The translations under genes were made by a program, and so were the position numbers. A model generated the notes under the pieces. It was not told the origin of the DNA. It was given only the letters and a program-made list of their open reading frames with translations, and did not search any database. A stretch of 64,000 nt of DNA. Origin: Anarhynchus alexandrinus. Its lineage: Eukaryota; Chordata; Aves; Charadriiformes; Charadriidae. Location of the stretch: positions 1,515,384 to 1,579,383 of the forward strand of contig VUYV01000046.1 in assembly GCA_008711295.1 (NCBI GenBank). The letters are read 5' to 3'. This document shows, piece by piece, positions 1 through 10,552 of the stretch. Within the stretch, counting starts at the first letter, position 1; every line of letters starts with the position of its first letter.

Positions 1-1716
1 TTAGTGAAGAAATAACTTGGGATTCTTAATGAGGATGGATGAGGACGGACTTTTTCTGTCTAATATGTGGGGGGTAACGTCCTTCAGCACGGTAGGAGAG
101 CATGCTGGATGCATTTAACGATACCGTGGTACCATGTCCTAAGGCAAATGCTGATGGCATGAAGTATTGGAGCAAGCGTAGCGAGAAAAGCAGTTTCAGG
201 ATGTGTTACAACAGCTCAGTGATTGCCACCTAGAAGCTGGTTTCCGCGAGGGTGGCCCATAGGGTTCACAGCGCTGTCCAAATTCACTTTCGTAGACTTT
301 GCTTGTGGCATCCCAGCAGTGCAAATGAACATAAGTTTCTTTTCCTGCTAAGGAGATAAGAAGAATTATGCCTGGAGTATAGACATCAATATCAGGTACA
401 ACAACACTGGGTATATTTGACACTGGAGAAAAGCAGGAAAGGTCTGGGGTTTTGCGGAACTCGAGTGAAATTCTCTCTGCCTAGCAAAGGAGAACTTCGG
501 TAACAGGACTTTTAGCAAAAAATTTAAACAGTTTTGTGAAAAAAACTAGCATCACATAAAACATTGATTAGCCTTTTCCTTTTTTTCCCTTTAAGAAAAG
601 AGGAAAATTCTATTTCTGCTGCATATAAAAATAATCTTTAAATGTTGTATAAGTCATGTTGAACTCCAGAAGTTCAAAGCTGTTACATACTCTAGCTGAT
701 TTGTTGCTAAGTCTTCCCTCTGGAACCATAAATGAAGAGTAAATTTTAATACGTGGGGTATTTAACCAGGGGAACAACTTACCTCGGCATGTCATGGGTT
801 ATCTGCCACTTAGAGTCTTCGCATTAAAACTCAATGGCTTTATAAAAGCTCTGCTTTAGCTTAGTCGAAGTGTATGGATGTGGTTGAAGAAATCTGTGTA
901 CGTTGATCTGAAGGACCCAGAGTAGATGCCCATAGTGACGTTTTAAGTCTAAAAGCTGTAATGAGTGTGTATATGGGAAACTGTTTTGCTCAAATGTATC
1001 TGCGTTCCTTAGGATTTTAAAATATGTTTATTTATTTTAATTTTCTGCCGGAAGAACCTGCAGTTCTGTCCAATCTATATTTTTGTTACACATGAGATTT
1101 TAAAGTGGCAAGATACTTCCTTCGCAAGCCAGGACGCATTCAGGCGTTCTCATGAGCTCTTGCAGGACCGTGCTTTGCGAGCAGCGCAACTACCAGAACT
1201 CTCATGTGTACACATCGGTACACCAGGCACAATATGCCTCTCTCCTTCGTTGTTTTAGTGGTTCTTGAGTGGGCTTCCTGGAACTGGAATGGACAGTGTC
1301 ATGAAGGGGAAGCTTTTTTCCAAGGTTAATCCCAGCTTTTCAGTTGCACGTGAAAAATCAGTCGGTGAAAGGTGAGCTGATTTTTGTCTGCTCTCTCTCT
1401 GACTTCTTATTACTCTACATGAATACCGGTTTTCTTCCCACGACACTGCTTTTCACCGAATATTTTCCCTGGCACATTATTAGGTTTATTCCACTTAAGA
1501 CATTATTTCTTTCAGTTAAACCTCTCTTGCTTGCTGCTCGCTCTTTTGAAATTCAGCTAGAGGCAGGTAGTAGTGATGCTGCTTGTGACAATACATCCTA
1601 ATATCCAAAATACCTAACCTGTGTTTCCGTAGCACACAGACGTCTGCTATCACTTTGTGATGCACTCTCAGTCCCTGGAGTCTCATTTCCCCTACCCTTC
1701 CCTATTATTAAGCATT

Positions 1717-1735
1717 ATAAATAATAATAATAAAT
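1717..1735. repeat. Short AAT microsatellite
   Basis: The tract reads ATAAATAATAATAATAAAT, a short imperfect trinucleotide run inside AT-rich unique sequence. It has no visible functional context. Confidence 0.7.
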
Positions 1736-4404
1736 CAGATTACTCTATTTATGTCACACTAATGTGCTCTTCATCAAAACAACACAAATTTAGCTCCCTG
1801 CTGTCGAGTTTGATTATATAACAACCCCATTATCCTATCATATTTCGTATTATCATCAAAGGGAAAAATCAGTTTGATCAGTGAAGCACCAAAATAGCTT
1901 TGACTGAGCATGCTGTGATATGGAAACGAAAGGGGAAACTTAATAGAACAATGCAGGCACAACTCTCTGCTTGGTCTTCTTGATGGCGTAAGGAAGATCC
2001 TGACTGATCTAACTGGGGCTGCTTTGCCAGAGCTTTGTACATGTATCTTTACAGGGATGACTGTAATGGTTCAGCTCTAGAAGGGGTGTTTGGATGTTAC
2101 TCCAAGGGTTCAAAGCAGCTTCTTGGTTGTTAATGAATGGGGAAGGTGTACAGTGGCCTTCAGCAGTAGACTTCTGTTTGGACTCCTCTGTAACACCTCA
2201 TGGGGACAAAATCAGCAACATTATAAAAGAAAAGAAGAGAGGGAAGCGACCAAGTTAATCTACAGTATTGTAGGTTGTCTCATTAGTTTCCCAGTGCTTC
2301 AATTGAAGAAATGCCAGGGCAGTAATCAAGATTATTGCGAATCAAACCTGAGCAAGGTAATTTCTTGTTTTCTCTGACATATTTGAAAGCTTTTTGTTGT
2401 GGAAAAAATCATATTTTGTTGCTAAAAGACTAAAAAAGAGTGGTCAATGGAACCAAGATGGAGAATGAAAATGTTCTAGAAGGATTTGGTGTGTGCAGAC
2501 CAGAGGGCAAGGGCTTGGGTGGAAGTAGCTTTCAGCTGAATTTTATGTCCTCATTTAGCATGTAATATTCCTGTTAATATTAGGATCTAATTAAGACAGT
2601 AATGTAATATCTTTATGAGGAAGCCAGACCAAAGAGATGTGTTGGAGTGTGTCCATTACACTAGTTATGGACTTTTTAATGCATATTTCAACACAACACT
2701 ATTATTGACTGGAATATTGCACAAATTACAATGATCACACCACCACTACTTTCATCAACTAGAGATGCATTACACAGAACTGAAAGAGAAGTATTGCCTT
2801 TCTGACCAACCTGCCCGTCATCTAACTTTAATATCAAACTTTATTTTGGGAACTTCAGCAAGATAGAGTGCATGAAAAGGATTTGCCATCATAACAATAC
2901 ACCAAAGCCGAAACAAATGGAATAATGACGATGGACACAGAGAAACTGATTACAGATGGAAGGTGCTGTGGGAATCTTATGCTAGTTAACCTGAGCTCAG
3001 AGGCTCCAAACCATGAAAACTGATGGTACCCTTTGCCAAAATGTAGTTTGCAATTATTTAAGATGCAGATAATGAACATGGCAAAGGAACTTTCATCCAA
3101 AAAAAGTAGCAGGAGGGCAAAAACAAAGTTGGAAAGAAAAAAATTGTTCTCAAAAGCAGGACTGGTTGTGTTATTCCCAGTTCAAACCACTGTCAGGTGA
3201 CACTGAAGACTGTTATGCTTTGATCTGGGAGACTGACTGTCCTTTGCTCAGTCAAGGTCTACGCCACAGTGTTTCACTGATTACTGCTAAGGAGATTCAT
3301 GGAGTTCCTGATTCTCCAGTCAGGTTTTTGCTGCTCTCATCATTGAAAGCAGGATCTTATTCAGCCAGCCCATCCTGAGCAGTGCCGGTCCCTGTGATGT
3401 ATTATGTTAGTGATGCTGTTTCCTTTAGTGGTGCTCCCAAGTGCAAGGGTTCAGTAGGATGTAAGCAAACTCTTTCCTTCTCTAAAACCTGGAGTGGCAG
3501 AACCTTCCTCTGAAGCCAGTGGACACTTTACCAAAGCTAAACTTGTTCAAACTGACCCAAATATTTCATTTAATAGGAAATTGTTTGGTGATTGTTATTA
3601 TTTTTTCCTTTTCCCCAAAGAGGCTTCCCCAAAGCCCCTGACTGATTCTCAGTCAAACTGTATTGTCATTTGCACAAATTCCCAAGTCATGTACATGTAC
3701 ACATCAGTGTTCCTTTGGGGGGAAAGTCCAACATAAGGCTTCAAATTGAGGAGCTTTCAGCATTTGCGTCCCTGTTACACTGGGAGCTCCACAAAGTTTG
3801 TCCTTGTGTGCGCTGAAGAATGCAGACATGGGAAATGCGTGATGGTTGGGTTTGCACATAACCTAGGTGGATGTACAGCTGCCGAGCTGGCTTTTGCCAG
3901 ACTATTTTCTGAAGTTGGTGGGTTTATATTGCTGTGAATTGATAAGCTACAGAGAAATCAAAACACTGTAAGGCTATTTTTTTCTCACGCGGATTTCCAG
4001 TATGGTAACCTAACTGATTTGAGCGCAACACAACGAGTCCTGGTTTATACTCCTTTACCAAAACTGGAATGTGAGCCTTTTTCTATTTACTGCTAGATAC
4101 TATATCAGTGTCTCCAACTACTGCTTACCATGAAAAAACTTTTCTAAACCTAATGGAGAGCAGAAAGACCTAAAGACAACAGTCGACCTGTATAATTTAT
4201 GGAACTATATTTTGCTTTATGGAATCCAGTCATCCAAAGCTACCTGCTAATTTTAGTCTGGAAATACTATCGCTGCATAGTATTATGCCTTCATTCGTCT
4301 CTCCTTCTGTGAATATTGTAATTAATAAATATCCCAAAGCCCTCCCTCACCTTGCTTTCTGACAATGTAAGGAGGGCTGACATACATTAACACCCACAAC
4401 AGTT

Positions 4405-4415
4405 GGGGGGGGGGG
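4405..4415. repeat. G homopolymer, 11 bases
   Basis: Eleven consecutive G residues are followed by AAGGG. Runs of this kind are prone to length errors in sequencing, so the exact count should be treated with caution. Confidence 0.8.
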
Positions 4416-4435
4416 AAGGGAAAAAGACACATTAG

Positions 4436-4615
4436 TGCTGCAATTTTATTGGTAATTAATATTCACAGTTCCAAGCTGTGTCGTCTTTTAGTTCACTTTG
4501 AGAAATGCAGAGCAAACAGCAGCGTGATAACATTTATCATAGCTGGCTAATTCACAAGTGGAGCTAGCAAATATAATAATTGAAACTATGCTCTATAATG
4601 CATCTTCCTCACGCA
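4436..4615. promoter_or_regulatory. Possible AT-rich enhancer-like element
   Basis: The stretch contains GGTAATTAATATT, GGCTAATTCACAAG and TATAATAATTGAAAC, several homeodomain-type TAAT/ATTA cores within less than 200 bases, mixed with non-AT words such as AGCAAACAGCAGCGTGATAACA. This texture is common in deeply conserved vertebrate non-coding elements. Conservation cannot be judged from a single sequence, so this is an inference from texture only. Confidence 0.2.
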
Positions 4616-5699
4616 TGAGTTCTGATACCACTAGCCTGGCTTTGATCCATTGTTTCTCTGGTCTGGGGAACAGCTTGCAGTAATTGCTGTATCCAGAGCA
4701 CTATACGTGAGGCTAGAAGAGAGATCCGTTTCACAGACAGCGGCCCTCTGGCTTTCTCCATATGCCCTCCCCCCTTTCCTACCCAGACATTAACTCATTA
4801 GCTTGCCATTTCATAGACGTATGTTCAGACCCAAGATCACCACACTCTGTACTTCCCCCCCATCTATTAATGAAAAGCATTATGCTACAGAACTGCACCC
4901 TGGGGAAGGAAATGTTCCACTCTAATTACTACTGACAAAAGAAATCTGCAGATTGATTAAAAACAATATGCGGGGAATCAAATAGGAAATGCAAAGCGCA
5001 TGAACCTGCACGGGTGCGATCCACTTCTTCCCTGGTCAGGATGTGATGCATTAGCCTGTGAGGAGAATTTGGGAGTGTATGTGTTTGGGGGAAGGCCATC
5101 AGGAGAAAAGGCAGCACAAATGACATGAGCAGGCAAAGAGGCACAGTGGTTTCTCTCATTGTAGATCATTGGTAAGGTCTGTGGTGTGGTTTGAAATTAA
5201 GGAAGAGCCATGGGTCTTCTGGGTTTAGTCTATTTGCTAGTCATCTGCCAGCATCCTCCCCAGCAGGAATGGCAGGAGGTGCGGGAAGGATGGACCATGG
5301 CTGGTGGAGTGCATCGTCATTGGTGAGATCAGATTACTGATGTTGGTGTCAAGCAGGAAGCAGGGAAAATTTTGTCTTCTAGACCATCTTCCCTCCACTA
5401 TTACTTGGAAGAGACCAGTTACACCATCTCTCCTATTGCCTGCAGCAAATCCATCCTGCGGCTCAGAAAGACCTGGACTGTGGTATCCTTGCCCATCTTT
5501 GATAGCATCTCCCCAGAGCTGTGCCATAGAAACGTGTGGGAAATGTTGAGCTTCTCCAGCTGGGTTCAGGAGGTGACAATACAGCAAAGAAACCTCTTCA
5601 TATTGACTGTGTTTGGACAGTTTCTTCATGTCAAAACGTAATCAAAATTGACCTTTAGAGAAATAACATTAATTCAGTATTGCTGGCTCCCCGTACAGC

Positions 5700-5782
5700 A
5701 TGGGTACGCAACTCCTTAATCATAATTATTGTTAAGAGGCTAATTAATCTGATAACAGTATTTAATTAGATTAGCTAAAGTA
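5700..5782. promoter_or_regulatory. Cluster of homeodomain-like TAAT sites
   Basis: Within about 80 bases the sequence shows TTAATCATAATTATTG, GGCTAATTAATCTGATAAC and GTATTTAATTAGATTAGC. That is at least six TAAT/ATTA cores, two of them in TAATTA palindromes, next to a GATAAC word. Homeodomain proteins bind TAAT cores. Whether this is a functional enhancer is inferred only from site density. Confidence 0.25.
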
Positions 5783-5949
5783 GAGTGTGTAAATGATTTT
5801 GGCCTCCCAGAGTCTGAAATCGCAAGTCTACAAAACGGTTTCCAAAAGGCCTGTTTGGTAATATCACTGCTGACATGGGGGTCATGCCACGGCTGTCCTA
5901 TTGACAAGCATCATCTTGGCACGTTGACTGGAGCTGATCGTGGGAGTAT

Positions 5950-6085
5950 CTGGGGAAAGGATTTTAGCTCAGATCCAATATATGGAGTAAGGCTCTTAGT
6001 TCCCACTGAACTGAATAGGTGCTTAAATGTCTTTGTGGAGATAGGCTTTGGGCCTGATTTTGTCTACTTTGGTGTCTTTCCAAGG
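5950..6085. repeat. Possible ancient amniote foldback repeat
   Basis: The string around GGAGTAAGGCTCTTAGTTCC, ACTGAACTGAATAGGTGCTT and AAATGTCTTTGTGGAGATAG resembles an old amniote repeat. In its usual form, two arms of the type 'taggcacctaaat...ctttgaggatctgggcc' flank a centre like 'cccattgaatcaatggga'. The arms AGATCCAATATATGGAGTAAGGCTCTTAGT and its loose partner AGGTGCTTAAATGTCTTTGTGGAGATAG are here well decayed. The assignment rests on remembered word patterns, not an alignment, and no family name is given. Confidence 0.3.
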
Positions 6086-8152
6086 GCAAGAACCAGTGTT
6101 GTCTCTTAGAGATATGGGATGATGCAGATGGGTGAGCAAGGTGCTGTACTTCAGGATGGAACAAGGTTCTGGTACCCATTTGGTGCAATGGCCAAAGTGT
6201 CTCAGCTGTGCTGTCTGGGATAGATTATCCTTCTAGGAGGAAGGGTTGCTGGATACATGTCCAAACGTGTTTGGACCACCTGGGGAATGGGGAAAATACA
6301 GTTGAGTTTCTGTGTCACAAGCTGGATTGATAAGAACACTGATGCTATGGCGTATCCTTTTCCCAAACCCTCTCCGAGCAAGGTTAAAAAAAGGCAGAGC
6401 AAAAGATTGGATGTCTTCCTGGCCCCTGGGTGAGGGTGATGAAGGACAGCGCTGATTTCTAACTTTCTAACTGGGCAAGAGCTCAGGGTAGCATTCTCCT
6501 TAGGAACCAAGACAAGGAACTTTGGTGACAGAGCCTTCAGATAGCTCCATAGCTGTTTCTTCTAATTTTTCCTTTAAATACCTAGCACATTCCTCTGACC
6601 TCTCTGATTTGAAGCTCCTCTTCTGAGCGCCCCTTCTGAATGGCAATGTGGGTAGATTGGAGTTTCTTCTTCAGAATGCAGCACTGGGCACATCTCATTA
6701 TTTTCTTTGTGCCAGTTATCCAAATGGGTCTGTGGGGAAGCTCACAGCTATTCATTGTGGTTGTGGCCACCAGAACCTGGCCAAATTCTTCTAGTTGCTC
6801 TGGCAGCTGTCGTTTTGCGAAAAGATTGGCCAAGTGCAACACAGGAGCAAAGACATATATGTGAGATCCATTTTGCAATGCACAGATAGCTGTTGTGGGG
6901 TTTTTTTGATCTTCACTGTTCATTCTTTTCATGTTCTTCAGCATCTAAGCCCCAGTTGCTCTATGGTGACTTATCTATGTGACTTCTCTTTTCTTTGAAG
7001 AACTCCTTACTGTCACACACATTTTCCAGAAAAGATGGATGCCATATTGCTCCTTTTTAGCATGTTTTTTCAATTCCCAACATGGAGAGATACTGCAGTC
7101 ACAGGCAGCAGTAGGAAATTCCTCTTCGTCGTTAATACTGTGCCCTTTTTATTCTCCTGGGAAGATTAGTACAGCAGAGTCTGCTGCGGTCACCACTGAC
7201 CAGCACAACTGGTGTGCTCAACACAACTTCGTGATCTTCTTATGACAGTTTACCTCCTTTTCGACTTCTCAGCTGCATTTACATTGTGGCAGATACTTTC
7301 TGCATAAGTTGTTAGTACAGGAATATTATTCAGATATTGGAGGACACGTATACTACCTGCATAACAAGAGAGGCATCCCAGTGTCCAAGTTACAACAGGT
7401 TTAAGACTGTTAATCTAGCAGTTGGCTTTATTAAGTCATTTCCTGGGTACCACTCTGAGCACTGCTCTTTTGGACTTCAACATTAACAATTTTGGTTAAT
7501 CCACACAAAGTTAGTTTGGGTGTAAGTACTGTTGGGTTGACTCTGTATGAAAAAAGGACTAGTATATGCTTCAGAAAGAGTCCTGTCTTCTACAAACCTT
7601 TTTAACAATTAACCAATACGCAGAAATTATGAGAGACTGCCTCATTCTTTAGAATGCAAAACTAATCTGTCTTTCTTTTACAGAATGTAAATTTCCTATA
7701 CTATGCCATACAACCAATAATCCATCTGTTCCTTTTTTGCAAGGTCAGGAGTGAACTGTGGAAGAAAAAAATGTTTTCTTTTTCCTCTTCCCTTGACTTG
7801 TTAAGATTTGTGTGGCTGTTTGTTGCCATTGAGGAGTATTGACTGAAACCTTTGATCCTAGTGATATGACGGCAAAGGAAATTATTTGGAGCTGGATAGG
7901 TCAATGGGTAATGGGAGGGGGGCTTAAAAGTTGTTTCCAGTAGGCCAAAAGAATGTAGATACTGTCTCTTCAAGGTGCAATTTCTTACTTCAACAAACTG
8001 TTCATCTACGAGAAACAGGGATAAAAGTGTTCAATTTGGGACCTAAGGAGTTTATATGGAAATTCTTGGATTTCTTCCAAACACACATACATGTTGAAAT
8101 TAAATTGTGATTCCTACTTTGGAGACTGAGCCTTCCTGCTCAGACAGAAGCG
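6086..8152. other. Unique non-coding sequence
   Basis: No gene or repeat family could be recognised. A 120-codon minus-strand open frame at 6,582-6,944 overlaps open frames on the plus strand and has no recognisable motif. T-rich and G-rich short runs (for example near 6,900 and 7,914-7,921) are the only low-complexity features. Confidence 0.55.
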
Positions 8153-8184
8153 TGTGTGTATGTGTGTGTTTGTGAGTGTGTGTT
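8153..8184. repeat. Imperfect GT-repeat
   Basis: The tract reads GTGTGTGTATGTGTGTGTTTGTGAGTGTGTGT and is a GT dinucleotide run interrupted by A and T. It can form purine/pyrimidine alternating DNA and is likely polymorphic in length. Confidence 0.8.
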
Positions 8185-9090
8185 GATGCTATGTCTCTTT
8201 TGGATCTCTTGACACTTTTTGGTGCATTTTTGTACTTCTTTGAATGTGCATATGCGGACTTACCGATGGTGTATTGACGGCATTCTAAAGGCCCTCAACA
8301 GCCTGAGATAGAGCAAAACTCTCTAAATTTCTACCCTGGTTGATACATTTTCTGTGCAGCACACAGAGCATTAGGAGCGCGGTCATCTAGAAAGAGGAGC
8401 TGCTTGGCTGTGGAGACTGCACTGGGAATTTACCTCCTGGAAGCTGTTTTCTCTGCTCATTTCAGACCTCTAACTTCAACAGAGTTGTTGAGCTGGTCCT
8501 AGCAAAGGACAAAGAGCAGGTCATAAGCATCAAGATGCGATTCGTTAAAGCAGTGATAACTTGATTACAAAGAACCAAATTGAAGACTCTTTTGTGTTTT
8601 AATTTCTCTTTCTGGCCTTCTCCGTAATGGGAGAGGATGCCTTCACACATGGCCTTAGAATGCCGTACTGGAGTTAGAATGCAACAACAGTCAAATGAAA
8701 ATAAGATGTATTGCAGCTTACATAAAGAATGAAAACTGTATCACACAAATGTTTACAAGTCCAAGTAGACAGCGAACCCCTGTACAATATGTAATTTATG
8801 CAAGGGATTGCATCTTTCTTTTGTAATGAATGCACTAAGCAACCCTGTATATATTTTACAATGTCTTTACAGAGAAAAAAAAAAAGAATCATTTACTGTA
8901 GTGTTGTAAAATAATGCACTTTTCTAATTTTTTCATTAAAAATCCTATGGCACGTTTTCAAATGTATATTGTTTCTTTTATATTGAATGTGGAAATGTTA
9001 ACTTCCTGTAAAATTGCACTACAGAAGTAAAATCCACTGATGGAACTTATTTTGTTAAAGAAAAGTCCCTTGACAACCAACAGATGTTTA
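8185..9090. other. AT-rich non-coding sequence
   Basis: I see no gene or named repeat. An A-run at about 8,876-8,885 lies downstream of ordinary AT-rich sequence, but no retroposed gene body could be recognised next to it. Confidence 0.55.
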
Positions 9091-9305
9091 TGATTATACG
9101 ATATGTATGTGTGTGCATATACGTGTATATAGTGTATATGTAATGTATATATATGTATATGCACACACACATGTATCTAGTGATATGTGTATATATATAA
9201 AATGATATAGGTCCAGATTTATATATGATTGTATTAATATAATATCTATAGATTAATAGATATATAGATATGTATATATATTCATACATACACACAAGAA
9301 TCACA
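9091..9305. repeat. AT/GT-rich compound microsatellite
   Basis: About 200 bases are dominated by ATATGT, TATATA and GCACACAC words, for example GTGTATATAGTGTATATGTA and GATATATAGATATGTATATA. Open frames that cross it translate to Y/I/H/T-rich low-complexity peptides and are artefacts of the repeat. The tract is imperfect, which suggests an old satellite that is now decaying. Confidence 0.85.
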
Positions 9306-10291
9306 ATGTACAAACCCAGAAAGGATTACTCATTAAATTTAAGGGGGTTGGGGGGGAGAAAGATGTCATATACAGAAGATATTTTGCATTGCAATAAAAG
9401 CTTTTTTGACAAAAGTACGTGCAGAGTGAAGTATGAACCTTCATCAAATACCCAACTATGCTGTTCCCAGAGGAATACAGTACAGAATAAGCTTAGGGGA
9501 GGCATAAGAGCAGAGTCAGCGCGTGGTGGACTGGAATTAGCTGTTGAGACTCCCCCCACCTTAACTTTGTGGAGCTGAAGGGCAAGATCTTAGGATACCA
9601 AAGTGAACAACATAACTTCTTCTGACTTGAAGAAATCAGCGTTTCACTCGCAAAATTATTAATCTTGTGCTTCCTAGCAAAGGAAGGGAAGTGGGTCTCA
9701 GAGCCAATTTTAGCTGGCAGGTGTTGCTGCGAGGCACAAGCATGATTTCTCATTTGGGATGGAGCATTGGGGCATCTTGTACTGTTGTTGCCATCCAGGT
9801 AAGTCACAAGTGGAGTCAGGTGCAGGACCTCACTTTGCTCTTACGATGTGATTTCTACACACTACCACTCATGGAAGAATTCTAAAAGTTTCCAGAGCTA
9901 ATATTTCATATTTGAGAAACATCTTACCAATAGAAAGAATCCCCTCTTTTTTCTCTTTTTTTTTTTTTCCTGATGATGCCGTGGCCAGAAGCTGATCCCA
10001 GCTGCGCAGCAACAGAGAAGGAGAGGTTTTATATTTCCTAGCACCAGCCTTGATGAAAGAAAATGTCTACATGAACAGTGAGAATAGTTAACCCTAAGAA
10101 TAAAAAAAAACAGTTGCAGCAAATTTGCCATGACATGCAGTGATAAAACAGAGACCAACTACCTTGTGCACTCTTACAGGAAGAAACCGTTGCCTTAATA
10201 CAGGAGGTATTTGGTAGAAGTTACTGTTCTGTGTGATAATGAGAGTGAAATTAGCTTGTCACCACAGCCTTCATCTGTTCTTGCTATGTAT
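9306..10291. other. Unique non-coding sequence
   Basis: No gene or repeat family was recognised. Overlapping short frames on both strands at 9,270-9,900 have no domain content. A T-rich tract (CTTTTTTCTCTTTTTTTTTT) sits near 9,942-9,970. Confidence 0.5.
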
Positions 10292-10552
10292 GTAGTGATA
10301 GGATGAGGGGGAATAGCTTTAAACTGGAAGAGGGCAGGTTTAGATTAAACATTAGGAAGAAATTTTTTTTTTTAGGTTGCCCAGAGAGGTTGTTGAGGCC
10401 CCATCCCTGGAGGTGTTCAAGGCCAGGCTGGACGTGGCCTTGGGCAACCTGGTCTAGTGGGAGGTGTCCCTGCCTATGGCAGGGGGGTTGGAACTCGATG
10501 ATCTTCAAGGTCCTTTCCAACCTAAACCATTCTATGATTCTATGATTCTATG
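10292..10552 (+). mobile_element. CR1 LINE 3' end (young copy)
   Basis: This is a 5'-truncated CR1 non-LTR retrotransposon. It begins in the conserved AGTGATAGGATGAGGGGGAA segment at the end of ORF2 and ends with three perfect ATTCTATG octamers at 10,529-10,552, the hallmark of avian CR1 3' ends. It is almost identical to the minus-strand copy at 23,225-23,468, with one difference seen over about 170 aligned bases, so both are young. Compared with that copy, about 28 bases (the stretch that normally reads CACTTTGAGGGTGGTGAGG and onward) are missing and a T run at about 10,362-10,373 stands in their place. The word CTATGTATG occurs at both edges (10,284-10,292 and 10,548-10,556). It has no coding capacity. 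Confidence 0.93.

Larger units (their letters stand above)
1..5949. other. Unique non-coding sequence
   Basis: I see no gene, exon with convincing splice context, RNA gene or recognisable interspersed repeat here. All open frames are short (the longest is about 130 codons at 5,237-5,629 on the minus strand), overlap frames on the other strand and show no known domain. Small landmarks are an AAT-rich tract at about 1,717-1,735 and an 11-base G run at 4,405-4,415. AT-rich stretches near 4,440-4,600 and 5,700-5,780 are dense in TAAT cores and are treated separately as possible regulatory DNA. Confidence 0.6.

Noticed and set aside
5237..5629. 130-codon minus-strand frame with plus-strand frames opposite
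   Set aside because: There are no recognisable motifs. Both strands are partly open, and nothing suggests exon borders or a retrocopy tail.
6582..6944. 120-codon minus-strand frame
   Set aside because: The peptide looks mildly protein-like, but I could not link it to any family, and overlapping frames run on the plus strand.
9047..9313. Y/I/H-rich open frame
   Set aside because: It is a translation of the AT/GT microsatellite.
10529..10552. Three tandem ATTCTATG octamers considered as a short-repeat array
   Set aside because: These are the standard 3' terminal repeats of avian CR1, not a CRISPR or regulatory array.
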